Shown in pieces: positions 17,844 to 26,935 of a DNA stretch of 64,000 bases. This DNA comes from Arcanobacterium sp. (lineage in GTDB: Bacteria > Actinomycetota > Actinomycetes > Actinomycetales > Actinomycetaceae), in assembly GCA_022778805.1 (NCBI GenBank), contig JALFSN010000003.1, positions 157,804 through 221,803 on the forward strand. Direction: 5' to 3'. Under the pieces are notes generated by a model that saw only the letters and a program-made list of their open reading frames with translations, made no database searches and had not been told where the DNA came from. Numbering within the stretch: position 1 is the stretch's first letter; every line of letters begins with the position of its first letter. The position numbers were made by a program, and so were the translations under genes.

Positions 17844-18506
17844 ATGGATAACCTCGATGCAGATGCCCGCAGCAGTCACCGCTCCCCCTCTATGCGCGCC
17901 CCCTATGTACGTCCAGCCCGACTGAGCGATGCGAGCGATATTGCCGCTTTGCAGGCACGGCAGATGATTCACACCGTAGAGCGCACACTCGGAAGAACGC
18001 TTTCCACTCAGGCGCGAGCCCACTTTGATGAAGCCGCATTTGCCGCGCAATGGAAAGAAGCGATTGCTACGAGTCGGCAGGAGAACGCTCCATACGCGGT
18101 ACTCGTCTTGCGCACATCAGAGAGCTTGCTAGGCTTTGCCGCCCTCGCCCCTGCCGAGCAGGCTGCGGACGCGCCCACTGCGCAGAGTACCGCCGCTGCC
18201 TATTCCGATTTCGTCATCACTGCTTTTGAGATAGCCCAGCAGGCAGAAGCTCTCGCTACTCCCGATGGCATTACTCCTGATGGCAGCGAAGAGACGACCG
18301 CCAATAACACCAGTGATATGTTGCTCTCTGCCATCGTAGAAACCGCTCGTCGCTACCGAGCGGCCACACTTTACCTGTGGCTGTTTGCCAGCGACAGGGC
18401 TGTGCCCGCGCTCACGCGATATGGCTTTGAGCCAACTGGCGTGCATCAGACTTTTACGGTGGACGACGCCGCCATCGCCCAGCATCTGTGGAAGCTCTCG
18501 CTGTAG
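17844..18506 (+). CDS. GNAT-family N-acetyltransferase (weak)
   Basis: A 220-aa protein beginning with an arginine-rich segment and VRPARLSDASDIAALQARQM, the usual first strand and helix of GNAT acetyltransferases that use acetyl-CoA. The C-terminal part (LLSAIVETARRYRAATLYLWLF, then ALTRYGFEPTGVHQTF) fits the end of the fold, with the G-F-E-x-T-G element. The central acetyl-CoA loop is diverged, and an Ala/Thr-rich insertion of about 60 residues precedes it. The acceptor substrate is unknown. It is the only plus-strand gene between dapA and dapB. Confidence 0.75.
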   Translation: MDNLDADARSSHRSPSMRAPYVRPARLSDASDIAALQARQMIHTVERTLGRTLSTQARAHFDEAAFAAQWKEAIATSRQENAPYAVLVLRTSESLLGFAALAPAEQAADAPTAQSTAAAYSDFVITAFEIAQQAEALATPDGITPDGSEETTANNTSDMLLSAIVETARRYRAATLYLWLFASDRAVPALTRYGFEPTGVHQTFTVDDAAIAQHLWKLSL

Positions 18507-18586
18507 TACTGTAATCGCTATAGATGAATCTGAGCTTAGCGGGCGAAGTCGTGGAAGCTCTCGCTCTAATACTACGTTCGCTATAG
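18488..18586. repeat. Imperfect 36-bp duplication at the GNAT gene 3' end
   Basis: The last codons and stop of the GNAT gene (18488-18523, beginning GTGGAAGCTCTCGCT and ending CGCTATAG) recur at 18551-18586 with a few mismatches, 63 bases apart. It looks like a local duplication of the gene end. Confidence 0.6.
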
Positions 18587-18723
18587 CACCACAATCGCTG
18601 CAGCGCTGTGCCCGTTGCGATCTTCTCAAGTGCATCCGCACTGCATCCGGCGCGCCATCTCAGACTGTTGGGAGGGCACTCTGGTGGGGGCACTGCGGAC
18701 GCGCCTCAAGTGTGTTCACAGTT

Positions 18724-19494
18724 TTACAGCAAGGTATCAATCCCGTGGATGAGGCCCGCTGGCCGATCGTCATCTGCCATGGCGCGCACAGCCAGCAAAA
18801 CACCCGGCATAAAGCTCGCGCGATCAAAACTATCTTGCCGAATCGTCAGCTGTTCTCCCGAGTTGCCCAGCAGCACTTCTTCATGCGCATTGAGTCCGCG
18901 CAAACGCACGGCATGGACGTGGACGCCATCCACCACGGCTCCGCGTGCTCCCAAGGGATCCATTTGCGTGGCATCAGGGCTAGGAGCAGTGACTCCGGCT
19001 GCCGTGCGCGCAGCAGTAATACGCGCCGCCGTGCTCGCTGCAGTGCCCGAGGGGGCGTCCACTTTATCTGGATGATGCAGCTCAATCACTTCCACCGATT
19101 CAAAGTAGGGCGCCGCTTTTTCCGCAAATTGCATCAGCAACACGGCAGAAATAGAGAAGTTCGGTGCGATCACGACTCTCACTCCCGCACGCTGCGCGTG
19201 TTCACGCACGGCGTCACGGCGTTCAGCGCTCCAGCCCGTCGTGCCCACGACCACGTTTACCCCCGCATCGATCAGCGCGTGCACATTGGCGTCGCTGGCA
19301 CTGGGCACTGTAAACTCCACGGCGACATGTGCGCCGTGGAGCGCCTCCGCCGTGATTGCATCGTTCACGTCGAGCCTCGCCACCAGCTCCATATCTGGCG
19401 CCGCCGTCACCGCTTCGCACACCGTCATCCCCATGCGCCCACTCGCGCCTACCACTGCTACTGCAATCGTCGTATCCATACCCGTTGTCTTCAT
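18724..19494 (-). CDS. dapB: 4-hydroxy-tetrahydrodipicolinate reductase
   Basis: NAD(P)H-dependent reductase, the step after DapA toward diaminopimelate and lysine. The Rossmann start VAVVGASGRMGMTV, VVVGTTGWSAERRDAV, the substrate-binding APNFSISAVLLMQFA and the catalytic ELHHPDKVDAPSGTA are all present, with length near 255 aa. The track start at 19518 is a TTG. I chose the ATG at 19494; the ATG at 19479 (MDTTIAVAVVGASGRMG) is equally possible and neither has a strong ribosome binding site. It follows the M16 peptidase gene on the same strand after about 145 bases. Confidence 0.95.
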   Translation of the reverse strand: MKTTGMDTTIAVAVVGASGRMGMTVCEAVTAAPDMELVARLDVNDAITAEALHGAHVAVEFTVPSASDANVHALIDAGVNVVVGTTGWSAERRDAVREHAQRAGVRVVIAPNFSISAVLLMQFAEKAAPYFESVEVIELHHPDKVDAPSGTAASTAARITAARTAAGVTAPSPDATQMDPLGARGAVVDGVHVHAVRLRGLNAHEEVLLGNSGEQLTIRQDSFDRASFMPGVLLAVRAMADDDRPAGLIHGIDTLL

Positions 19495-19640
19495 ACTTTC
19501 AAGTGTAGCTGGCAGCAAGGCCGCTTCTCAGAAGTGTTCAGGCTTGCCACTGTTCAGCCTGCCAGGAAGCTATCATGCGCCGAAAAGCTATAAGCCGCAA
19601 CAAAAAGCCGCCCTCATGTGCCCAGCACCGTGGCATGCTA

Positions 19641-20948
19641 TCACACTGCTGGCCCAGCCACCACGATGGAGCGTGGAGCCGTGGCCAATTTTTGTGCCAA
19701 TGCCTGCACGTCGGCTGCCGTCACTGCGCGCGAACGGGTCAGCGATTCTTCCAAGCTCATCAGCTCGCCGCGCATCAGCTCTGCCTGACCAAGCCGATCA
19801 CGCCGAAAACCATTGCCTTCAAAAGCGAACGTCAGCTGCGCCCGCCGCTGGTTAAAAGCGGTGTCGATCTCCTGCTGAGTGACGCCGTCGTGGGCGAGAC
19901 TATCCAAGCACTCGCCCATCATAGCGGCCACTGCTTGCGCATTTTCCGGAGCGCACGCAGCTTCCATCGCCGCGACGCCGCCCTCCAGCCAGCTCAGCCC
20001 CCAGGCATAGGTCGAATAGGCCAGCCCGTGTTGCTCGCGGACTTCTTGAAAGAGCCGGCTCGACGTGCCGCCACCCAAAATTGTAGTGAGAGTGTAGAAC
20101 GTGAATTCTTCACTGCTCGATAGCGCCAGCCCTGGCATCCCAACGACGACGGCACTCTGCCGGCCAGGATGCTCAATCAACCGTTCGCCTCCACTGGTAA
20201 AAATCAAATCCTCCACACGCCTGCGTGGACGCGGATCTGCCGCCTCATCCAGCTGCCAGCGCTCACCCAAGAGCTCCAGCAAAAGATCTCGCAGCTGATC
20301 GTGATTGACATCTCCGGCCGCCGTCACGACGAGCTCTTGGGGCTGGTAGACGCTGCGATAGTGCTCAATCATATGCCGATAATCGAGCGAACGTACCACA
20401 TCCATCGTGGCTCCTACCGGCCGCGCGAGCGGATGAGATCCGAAAATCATCGGTAAGATGGCATTTTCCGCCACCTCAGAGACGTCGTCCTCACTCGCTG
20501 CCAACTCTTCCAAAATCACGCCTCGCTCCGTTTCCATCTGCTGCGGATCGAGCGTGGAATCAGTAAACATATCAACGAGCAGTGCCAACAGCTGCGGCAC
20601 ATCCGTGGCAAAGACTCGCCCGTAATAACACGTGTACTGCCGAGCAGTGGCGGCGTTGAGCGTGCCACCCAGGAAGTCTCCGAGCGTGGAAATATCGAGT
20701 GAACTACGCGTCGAGGTGCCTTTGAACAGCAGGTGTTCCAAAAAATGCGTCGAACCCTCTGCACCAGCAGCTTCATCGCGTGACCCAGCTCCCACCCAAA
20801 ATCCCAGAGCCACCGAACGCTGGCCAGGCACATGCTCAGTGAGCAGGCGAACTCCACCAGGGAGAATGGAGCGCCGCCCGAGCACGCCATCTTCTTCAAA
20901 GGAAAGATCAGGCACTGTGAGCGGGAAAGCAATCGTTGAAAAAGTCAT
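19641..20948 (-). CDS. M16-family zinc metallopeptidase
   Basis: A pitrilysin-like peptidase of about 435 aa. The inverted zinc motif HxxEH is visible as STHFLEHLLFKGT (His68, Glu71, His72), with the downstream ligand region ERGVILEELAASEDDV. The two-domain M16 length is normal for the actinobacterial protein encoded next to pnp. The ATG at 20948 (MTFSTIAFPLTV) was chosen over the upstream GTG at 20999 because the extra residues look non-homologous. It is separated from pnp by a strong hairpin. The physiological substrate is unknown; processing-peptidase-like roles are assumed for the family. Confidence 0.9.
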   Translation of the reverse strand: MTFSTIAFPLTVPDLSFEEDGVLGRRSILPGGVRLLTEHVPGQRSVALGFWVGAGSRDEAAGAEGSTHFLEHLLFKGTSTRSSLDISTLGDFLGGTLNAATARQYTCYYGRVFATDVPQLLALLVDMFTDSTLDPQQMETERGVILEELAASEDDVSEVAENAILPMIFGSHPLARPVGATMDVVRSLDYRHMIEHYRSVYQPQELVVTAAGDVNHDQLRDLLLELLGERWQLDEAADPRPRRRVEDLIFTSGGERLIEHPGRQSAVVVGMPGLALSSSEEFTFYTLTTILGGGTSSRLFQEVREQHGLAYSTYAWGLSWLEGGVAAMEAACAPENAQAVAAMMGECLDSLAHDGVTQQEIDTAFNQRRAQLTFAFEGNGFRRDRLGQAELMRGELMSLEESLTRSRAVTAADVQALAQKLATAPRSIVVAGPAV

Positions 20949-21046
20949 AGCTCTAAGGCTAGCAGGGATAAAACAGCCGCGCGCATTCGCGGCCAGCACT
21001 CACGGCGGCGTGCCCGCGCACGAGCCTACAATGGCGCTTCAAACGC

Positions 21047-21090
21047 CTGTTCCCGACGCTGCGGCATAGCCATGCCCGCGTCGGGAACAG
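21047..21090 (-). terminator. Terminator-like hairpin after pnp
   Basis: A perfect 13-base stem (CTGTTCCCGACGC with GCGTCGGGAACAG) encloses an inner GGCAT-AGCC-ATGCC hairpin. It lies 46-89 bases after the pnp stop and before the M16 gene. It has no T-run, as is common in actinobacteria. Confidence 0.7.
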
Positions 21091-21135
21091 TGAGAAATCA
21101 CGTGCGTGCCACCGGCTCGCGCCGGCGGCTACACA

Positions 21136-23544
21136 TCACTCTTCGTCATCGTGCGATTCGCTGTGTTCTACAGCTGCCTCATCAGCGCTGGCCGGCACAT
21201 CCTCTGCAGCTGGCTCGTGCGAGCGCGTGCGACGACGCTCGCGTGGGCGGCGCTCACGGCGAGCCTCATCATTGCGGACGTGCCCGCGGCGATCGCCTCG
21301 GCCATCGCGTTCACGGCGATGCTCACTCTCTTCAGCTTGCGCAGCTTTCTCTGCTTCGAGCTGTTCATCAGTGAGCACTGCGTGCAAAGAGAGTTTGCCG
21401 CGATCGTCGATCTCAGCGAGCTCTACCTCCACCTTGTCTCCTACGTTCATGACGTCCTCGACGGAGTTGATGCGCTTGCCACCCACGAGTCGGCGAATCT
21501 GGGAGATGTGCAGCAGACCATCACGCCCCGGAGCCAGCGAAATAAACGCACCGAAAGTAGTCGTCTTGACGACCGTGCCCACGAAATGTTCGCCAACTTC
21601 CGGCATCTGCGGATTGGCGATCTGATTGATCGTGGTTCGAGCTGCTTCAGCAGCTGTACCATTGGTAGCGCCGATGTAGACGGTGCCGTCTTCCTCAATG
21701 GTGATGTCCGCTCCAGTATCTTCCTGGATCTGATTAATCATCTTGCCTTTCGGCCCAATCACCTCACCGATTTTGTCCACGGGGATCTTCACCGAGATGA
21801 CGCGCGGAGCGGTCTGAGCCATTTCTTCCACCTCGGGCACCGCCTGCTCGATGAGATCCAAGATAGCCATGCGGGCATCGTGTGCCTGCTGCAAAGCGGC
21901 GGCCAGCACTTCAGCGGGGATGCCGTCGAGCTTGGTATCGAGCTGCAGCGCCGTCACGAAATCACGAGTGCCAGCCACTTTGAAATCCATGTCTCCAAGA
22001 GCATCTTCAGCTCCGAGAATATCGGTGAGCGCCACGTAGCGCTGCTCGCCGTCAATCTCACCAGAAATGAGCCCCATCGCGATGCCAGCCACAGGAGCTT
22101 TCAGCGGCACGCCAGCGTTGAGCAGCGAAATCGTGCTAGCACACACTGACCCCATCGAACTGGAGCCGTTGGAGCCGAGAGTCTCGCTCACTTGCCGAAT
22201 GGCATACGGGAACTCATCCCGCCCTGGAAGTACTGGCACCAGCGCACGCTCGGCGAGCATGCCATGGCCAATCTCGCGGCGTTTCGGAGAACCGACACGG
22301 CCAGTCTCACCTGTAGAGAACGGCGGGAAATTGTAGTGATGCATATAGCGCTTCGAGGTGATCGGCGAAAGGTTGTCGATCTGCTGTTCCATCTTGAGCA
22401 TATTGAGCGTCGTGACGCCGAGGATCTGAGTCTCGCCACGCTGGAAGAGACCGCTGCCATGCACCCGAGGAAGCACCCCAGCTTGAGCCGTGATGGTGCG
22501 AATCTCCACAGGAGTGCGCCCGTCCATACGCTCGCCCTCCGTGAGCACTCGACGGCGCATCGCATTCTTCCAGTGCTGATTGACGGCGAGCGCCAGCGCC
22601 TGCTCCCGCTCTGGGAAACGATCGGAAAGCTGCGAGATGATCTCATCTGTCGCATTGTTCAAAGCCACATCGCGCTCATGCTTATCACGAATGCCGAAAA
22701 TCGGATCGAAATGAGTGCCCACGAGCTCGCCAACAGCCTCAAATTCTTCATCTTCATAGCTGGGGTAGATCGGCAGATCCAGTGGTTCTTTGCCAGCCTG
22801 CTTCACCAGTTCCAGCTGAGCTTCGCACAGGGCGCGAATAAAGGGCTTAGCAGCCTCAAGACCGCCAGCTACCACATCTTCCGTGGGCTTCGTGCCGCCT
22901 TTCGCCACGTTCTCGATGAGGTTTTCGCCGCCTTCTGCTTCCACCATCATGATGGCCACATCGTCGCCCACAATACGGCCAGCCACGACAATCACGAATG
23001 TGGCACGAGGAAGCTCCGAATAGCGCGGGAATGCCACCCACTGGCCATCAATCAACGCCAAGCGAGTGCCGCCCACCGGCCCGTGGAACGGCAGACCGGA
23101 AATCTGGGTCGAGGCAGAGGCGGCGTTGATGGCGAGTACGTCATACGCATCATCTGGATTGACGGCCATCACCGTCTCAATCACCTGCACCTCATTGCGC
23201 AGTCCCTTTTGGAAAGCGGGACGCAGCGGACGGTCGATCACGCGCGCGGCGAGAATAGCATCGGTGCCGGCGCGGCCTTCACGGCGGAAGAACGAACCCG
23301 GAATCTGGCCTGCCGCATACGCCCGCTCTTCCACGTCCACCGTGAGCGGGAAGAAGTCAAAGTGTTCCCTTGGCTGCGACGATACCGCCGTCGTCGAGAG
23401 CACAGTGGTGTCGTCGTCGAGATATGCCATGACGGCGCCAGCTGCCTGCTGTGCGAGCAAACCGGTCTCAAAACGCACCGTGCGGGTACCAAAAACGCCG
23501 TTGTCAATAACGGCTTGTGCAAATTTAATATCTGGACCTTCCAC
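21136..23544 (-). CDS. pnp: Polyribonucleotide nucleotidyltransferase (PNPase)
   Basis: Phosphorolytic 3'-5' exoribonuclease and polymerase, 802 aa. Two RNase PH cores are visible ([17 protein letters not shown] near residue 90 in the first; [12 protein letters not shown] and [12 protein letters not shown] in the second). A KH domain ([18 protein letters not shown]) and an S1 domain ([18 protein letters not shown]) follow. The C-terminal 60 residues are an Arg/Glu-rich tail. AGGAGG-CCTT-GTG fixes the start at the GTG. The family name in actinobacteria also includes guanosine pentaphosphate synthetase. Confidence 0.97.
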   Translation of the reverse strand: MEGPDIKFAQAVIDNGVFGTRTVRFETGLLAQQAAGAVMAYLDDDTTVLSTTAVSSQPREHFDFFPLTVDVEERAYAAGQIPGSFFRREGRAGTDAILAARVIDRPLRPAFQKGLRNEVQVIETVMAVNPDDAYDVLAINAASASTQISGLPFHGPVGGTRLALIDGQWVAFPRYSELPRATFVIVVAGRIVGDDVAIMMVEAEGGENLIENVAKGGTKPTEDVVAGGLEAAKPFIRALCEAQLELVKQAGKEPLDLPIYPSYEDEEFEAVGELVGTHFDPIFGIRDKHERDVALNNATDEIISQLSDRFPEREQALALAVNQHWKNAMRRRVLTEGERMDGRTPVEIRTITAQAGVLPRVHGSGLFQRGETQILGVTTLNMLKMEQQIDNLSPITSKRYMHHYNFPPFSTGETGRVGSPKRREIGHGMLAERALVPVLPGRDEFPYAIRQVSETLGSNGSSSMGSVCASTISLLNAGVPLKAPVAGIAMGLISGEIDGEQRYVALTDILGAEDALGDMDFKVAGTRDFVTALQLDTKLDGIPAEVLAAALQQAHDARMAILDLIEQAVPEVEEMAQTAPRVISVKIPVDKIGEVIGPKGKMINQIQEDTGADITIEEDGTVYIGATNGTAAEAARTTINQIANPQMPEVGEHFVGTVVKTTTFGAFISLAPGRDGLLHISQIRRLVGGKRINSVEDVMNVGDKVEVELAEIDDRGKLSLHAVLTDEQLEAEKAAQAEESEHRRERDGRGDRRGHVRNDEARRERRPRERRRTRSHEPAAEDVPASADEAAVEHSESHDDEE

Positions 23545-24049
23545 AAGGCCTCCTTACTATCGAGTGGCGCACGATCCGCGCGCGCCTGCCTCGCCCTGAT
23601 ACGGCCGTCGATAATCATGCTCGGAGTGCATATTATGCCGTGCGCACCCTCATCAGCTGGACTCATCCGCGCTGGCACTATGGCTACTCATGGGCTAGCT
23701 GGCATCTGTTCTATCAGATACCAGCGGCTCGCCGCGCTGAACTCTGCGCTCACCGCCCTACTGCGCTCATGCGCTGCCAGAACTGACGGCGCGCTGCCAG
23801 CAGCATACTCCGCTCACCATTACCGAAAGCCGAACCTCGTGGGCTAGGCATGTTGGGTATTTATTTGTTTATGTTACCTGTTGTTTATGCTACCTGTACA
23901 CAGTACTTACCTATATACAGTATCTGCCGCGCCTGGAGCTGCGGACCTGCATGAGTACGTGTCTGCTACGCCGCGCAGCGCTTAACGTTTGAACAACGCC
24001 GCGATATGCGCAGCGACACGCCCTTGCACAGCAAGCCCCAGCACAGTAA
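23545..24049. other. pnp upstream region (505 bp, no gene)
   Basis: There is no supported coding sequence. A direct repeat TTTATGTTACCTG / TTTATGCTACCTG (23868-23880, 23884-23896) is followed by AT-rich sequence (ATATACAGTAT) unlike its GC-rich neighbours. This is where a pnp promoter and a long leader of the kind used for PNPase autoregulation would lie. I did not identify -35/-10 hexamers with confidence. Confidence 0.4.
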
Positions 24050-24076
24050 TCGGCTTGGGCGATATACCCAAGCCGA
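24050..24076 (-). terminator. Terminator-like hairpin after rpsO
   Basis: TCGGCTTGGG and CCCAAGCCGA form a perfect 10-base stem with a seven-base loop, 12-38 bases after the rpsO stop. No strong T-run follows, so it may be a partial terminator or a processing barrier between rpsO and pnp. Confidence 0.75.
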
Positions 24077-24087
24077 CGAGTTCAGCA

Positions 24088-24357
24088 CTATCGGCGCAAG
24101 CCGAGGCGCTGGATCAACGAGCGGTAGCGTTCGATGTCTTCTTTCGCCAGGTAGGTGAGAAGACGACGGCGCTTACCAATGAGCAGCATCAACCCGCGGC
24201 GGGAATGATGATCGTGCACATGCGTATGGAAATGCTCGGTGAGATCTTTGATACGAGCCGAGAGCAGCGCCACCTGAACTTCTGGAGAACCGGTGTCCCC
24301 CTCGTGAGTGGCATATTCAGCGATAATGCTATCTTTGCGCTCTTTCGTGAGAGCCAT
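24088..24357 (-). CDS. rpsO: Ribosomal protein S15
   Basis: Primary 16S rRNA-binding protein of the small subunit, 89 aa, the family's exact length. It starts [33 protein letters not shown]-type and ends in the basic [19 protein letters not shown] region. AAAGGAG-AATTGT-ATG fixes the start; the track ORF has eight extra codons. It lies upstream of pnp on the same strand, the widely conserved rpsO-pnp pair. Confidence 0.98.
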   Translation of the reverse strand: MALTKERKDSIIAEYATHEGDTGSPEVQVALLSARIKDLTEHFHTHVHDHHSRRGLMLLIGKRRRLLTYLAKEDIERYRSLIQRLGLRR

Positions 24358-24659
24358 ACAATTCTCCTTTGTTCGTTGCACAGAGCTCGGAGCCTATTCA
24401 TCCGAGCACGCCTGGCCGTGGCCGATCTTACGGCTGAGCTATTCTATCACGTGTTATCTCCACCCCGTGCTCGTGAGAGCGTGACGTGAATAACGACGCA
24501 CCACGCCGTCTCAGCGGCTATCTCGCTGCCATTTCAGCGCTACCACCTCCCTGAGCATCGCCTCTCTGTGCTCGGCATTCACCGCACGCAACGCGATGGA
24601 AGTAATGAGGACAGAGGACAGATGGGAACAAACAGGAGTGGCAGCTTGGCACGCCGCCG
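24358..24659. other. ribF-rpsO intergenic region (302 bp)
   Basis: Holds the rpsO leader hairpin and its possible TAGAAT -10. No gene is supported; the plus-strand ORFs at 24568 and 24596 are overlapped by the ribF 3' end and lack any signature. Confidence 0.4.
24385..24407 (-). promoter_or_regulatory. Hairpin in the rpsO leader
   Basis: GCTCGGA-N9-TCCGAGC forms a 7-base stem about 28 bases before the rpsO start. S15 leaders in several phyla hold structures that bind S15 for autoregulation, so this is a candidate. A TAGAAT hexamer at 24441-24446 on the minus strand may be the -10, without a clear -35. Confidence 0.35.
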
Positions 24660-25652
24660 CTATTGCGCCGTCACCGCTCTTGGATCAATGCGAGAGGGCA
24701 CCGGCACGGCAAGCACCTCAGCGACAGCGCGCAAATCATCATCCATCTGCCGCAACAGCTCCTCCACAGAGCGCAACTTCAACATCGGCCGCAGATATTC
24801 CATGAAGTCAATGGCGATCTCCTGCCCATAGAGGTTGAGATCAGCTCTCCCCAGTACGTGTGCCTCGACAGTTCGCTCCGTGACGTCATCAAACTGCGGA
24901 TTGGTTCCCACTGAAATTGCTGATGGCAAATACTCTGCTGCTTGGGTACCTGGCACCCGCACCACGACCCAGCCTGCGTAAACGCCGTCACGCGGTATCT
25001 CTCCCAGCCCGTCACCAGAGAGATTAGCCGTGGGAAAGCCCAACGCGCGCCCGCGCTGAAAACCGCGCCGCACCTTTCCGCGCACCCTGTGTGGCCGTCC
25101 CAGCACTCGCGCAGCACCAGCGACATCCCCTTTGTCTAGCAGTTCTCGCACCCACGTAGAACTCCAGCGGCGTCCTTCAGGAGAGCGCACATCGGAGACG
25201 ATGTGCACGCTGAACCCGAAGCGCTCCCCCAGCTCTCGTAACTTTTCTTGATCGCCAGTATTGCCAGCTCCAAAACGCACATCCGCCCCCACGACCACAG
25301 CGCGGGCTTTCAGCTGCTCGACCAGCTGACGTTCGACGAACTCCTCGGCGGTGAGCTGCGCATAGCTGAGATCGTAGCGTTGCACATAGGTAGCCCACAG
25401 CCCAGCCGCTTCAAGGCGCTGCAGCCGATCATCCACAGAAATCACGAGCGGAGCCGGCACATCTGGATGATGAACCACGCTCGGATGGGGATCAAACGTG
25501 AGCGCCACCGCTGGCAGTCCCATATCTTTCGCCCGCTGCACGGCGGCATGCAAGATTGCTTTGTGCCCTTTGTGTACACCGTCGAATACGCCGACCGTCA
25601 CCACCGCTCCATCATAGGCGGGGATATCACTCGGCTCACGCCAAATCATCAT
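24660..25652 (-). CDS. ribF: Bifunctional riboflavin kinase / FAD synthetase
   Basis: Makes FMN then FAD. The N-terminal adenylyltransferase domain has VTVGVFDGVHKGHKAIL (HxGH-type, about residues 18-34) and SSTWVRELL. The C-terminal flavokinase domain has VRGKVRRGFQRGRALGFPTANL with the PTAN motif, and ends with the DFMEYLRPMLKL region. The length of about 330 aa is normal. The track start is a GTG at 25679; the ATG pair at 25652/25649 is preferred because GGAGG precedes it, though at long spacing. It is downstream of truB after a repeat-containing gap. Confidence 0.95.
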   Translation of the reverse strand: MMIWREPSDIPAYDGAVVTVGVFDGVHKGHKAILHAAVQRAKDMGLPAVALTFDPHPSVVHHPDVPAPLVISVDDRLQRLEAAGLWATYVQRYDLSYAQLTAEEFVERQLVEQLKARAVVVGADVRFGAGNTGDQEKLRELGERFGFSVHIVSDVRSPEGRRWSSTWVRELLDKGDVAGAARVLGRPHRVRGKVRRGFQRGRALGFPTANLSGDGLGEIPRDGVYAGWVVVRVPGTQAAEYLPSAISVGTNPQFDDVTERTVEAHVLGRADLNLYGQEIAIDFMEYLRPMLKLRSVEELLRQMDDDLRAVAEVLAVPVPSRIDPRAVTAQ

Positions 25653-25753
25653 ATATCTACTATGGTTGATTCCCTCCACTTACACAAAAGGAGATCTGGC
25701 CGCAAGGACGCTCAACTAATAGTGAAGCCGAGCTAGCAGCGGGAAAAACAGCG

Positions 25754-25860
25754 GGACATACCGCAAACTGCTCAGGTGAGAAATGGACATACCGCTGAGA
25801 AATGGACATACCGCGAACTGCTCAGGCGGGGGATACCGCAAATCATTCAGGCGGGAAATA
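25754..25860. repeat. Imperfect tandem repeats (~30 bp) between truB and ribF
   Basis: Units beginning GGACATACCGC and continuing as AAACTGCTCAGG occur at 25754-25784, 25785-25803 (shortened) and 25804-25832. A diverged unit lies at 25833-25860 and reaches across the truB stop. The copies differ by several bases and one internal deletion. They occupy about half of the truB-ribF gap. Confidence 0.65.
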
Positions 25861-26935
25861 CCGTCGCCGGAGCAGTGAGCTGACCACGTGCCTTTCCGAT
25901 CGCCACCAGCTGAGCTGGCGAGCCGTGGGTGAGCAAGGCAACGGGATACCGCTCCTTCTGAACTCCGAGATTGATGAACTGGCCGTGGCGCAGTGCCGCA
26001 GCTTGCTCGGCCGTGACGGCAATCGGCTCCATTATGCGCACCGCTGCCTGAGCTAGCGGAATGATCGGCAAAGGCTCACGCGCACGCACCCGCTCAGCCA
26101 TATTCGGAATACTGTGCGCCTCGTCAATACTGAATGCCCCCACGTGCGTGCGCCGCAACGCCGTGAGATGTGCTCCCATGCCAAGCGCCTCTCCCAGATC
26201 ACGGGCGAGGGCGCGCACGTAGGTACCCGCAGAGCACCTGACCTCCACATCTACATCAATCGCCGGAGCCATCGGGCGCCCCAGCTGGTAGATGGCAGCG
26301 GCGCGCGGATCGCTTCGCCGTGCAAAGCGGTAAACCGTGACGGGACGCTCCGGCAAGACGACTTCTTCACCGGCACGCACGCGGGCATAGGCTCGCTCTC
26401 CCGCTATTTTAATGGCGGAAACGCTCGCAGGCCGCTGCATAATCGGTCCCACAAAACGAGCCATAGCAGCATCGAGCTGCTCCACGCTGAAATCAGGGCG
26501 CACCCCGAGCGATTCCACAATGACCTCGCCCTGCGCGTCATCCGTGCGGGTGGCTGCCCCAAAACGGATAGTGGCCTGATAGGTCTTATCGTGGCCGCTC
26601 ATATACGTGAGCAGCCGCGTGCCCGCGCCGATGCCGAGCGTCAATAGCCCCGTCGCCATCGGATCGAGGGTGCCAGCATGCCCGACTTTACGAGTGCCAG
26701 CGAGCCGGCGCACCGCCCCCACCACGTCATGCGAGGTGACGTCGGCCGGCTTATCAACGAGCAGCACACCGGATAGAGCCGAAGAATCTGCGCGAGCCGC
26801 ATCTGAGCGGGCTGCATCGGCCGAGCCAGCTGCGCAGCCAGTCACGTCAGCTACGCTAGCAGCGTCAGTGCTCCGTGTGGGGCGGGGCAGATCTCCCCAC
26901 GGCATCACCCGCAGCAGGTTTTTCTTAACCGTCAT
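25847..26935 (-). CDS. truB: tRNA pseudouridine-55 synthase
   Basis: Forms pseudouridine 55 in the T-loop of tRNAs. The core starts SGVLLVDKPADVTSHDVV, followed by KVGHAGTLDPMATGLL with the catalytic Asp, AYARVRAGEEV and VRCSAGTYVRALARDLG. The core is preceded by 50-60 residues of Ala/Ser/Asp-rich low complexity (DAASVADVTGCAAGSADAA). The track start at 27064 lies far inside rbfA. I place the start at the ATG 26935, overlapping the rbfA end by 11 bases; the ATG at 26905 is an alternative, and neither has a good ribosome binding site. The extension is not part of known TruB domains. Confidence 0.93.
   Translation of the reverse strand: MTVKKNLLRVMPWGDLPRPTRSTDAASVADVTGCAAGSADAARSDAARADSSALSGVLLVDKPADVTSHDVVGAVRRLAGTRKVGHAGTLDPMATGLLTLGIGAGTRLLTYMSGHDKTYQATIRFGAATRTDDAQGEVIVESLGVRPDFSVEQLDAAMARFVGPIMQRPASVSAIKIAGERAYARVRAGEEVVLPERPVTVYRFARRSDPRAAAIYQLGRPMAPAIDVDVEVRCSAGTYVRALARDLGEALGMGAHLTALRRTHVGAFSIDEAHSIPNMAERVRAREPLPIIPLAQAAVRIMEPIAVTAEQAAALRHGQFINLGVQKERYPVALLTHGSPAQLVAIGKARGQLTAPATVFPA

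Noticed and set aside
18385-19593. 402-aa plus-strand ORF opposite dapB
   Set aside because: It is a composition artefact (His/Arg/Ser-rich) overlapping DapB, which has full motifs.
21106-23847. Long plus-strand ORFs (347 and 551 aa) opposite pnp
   Set aside because: They lie wholly opposite a clear PNPase gene, lack family motifs and ribosome binding sites, and arise from high-GC codon bias.
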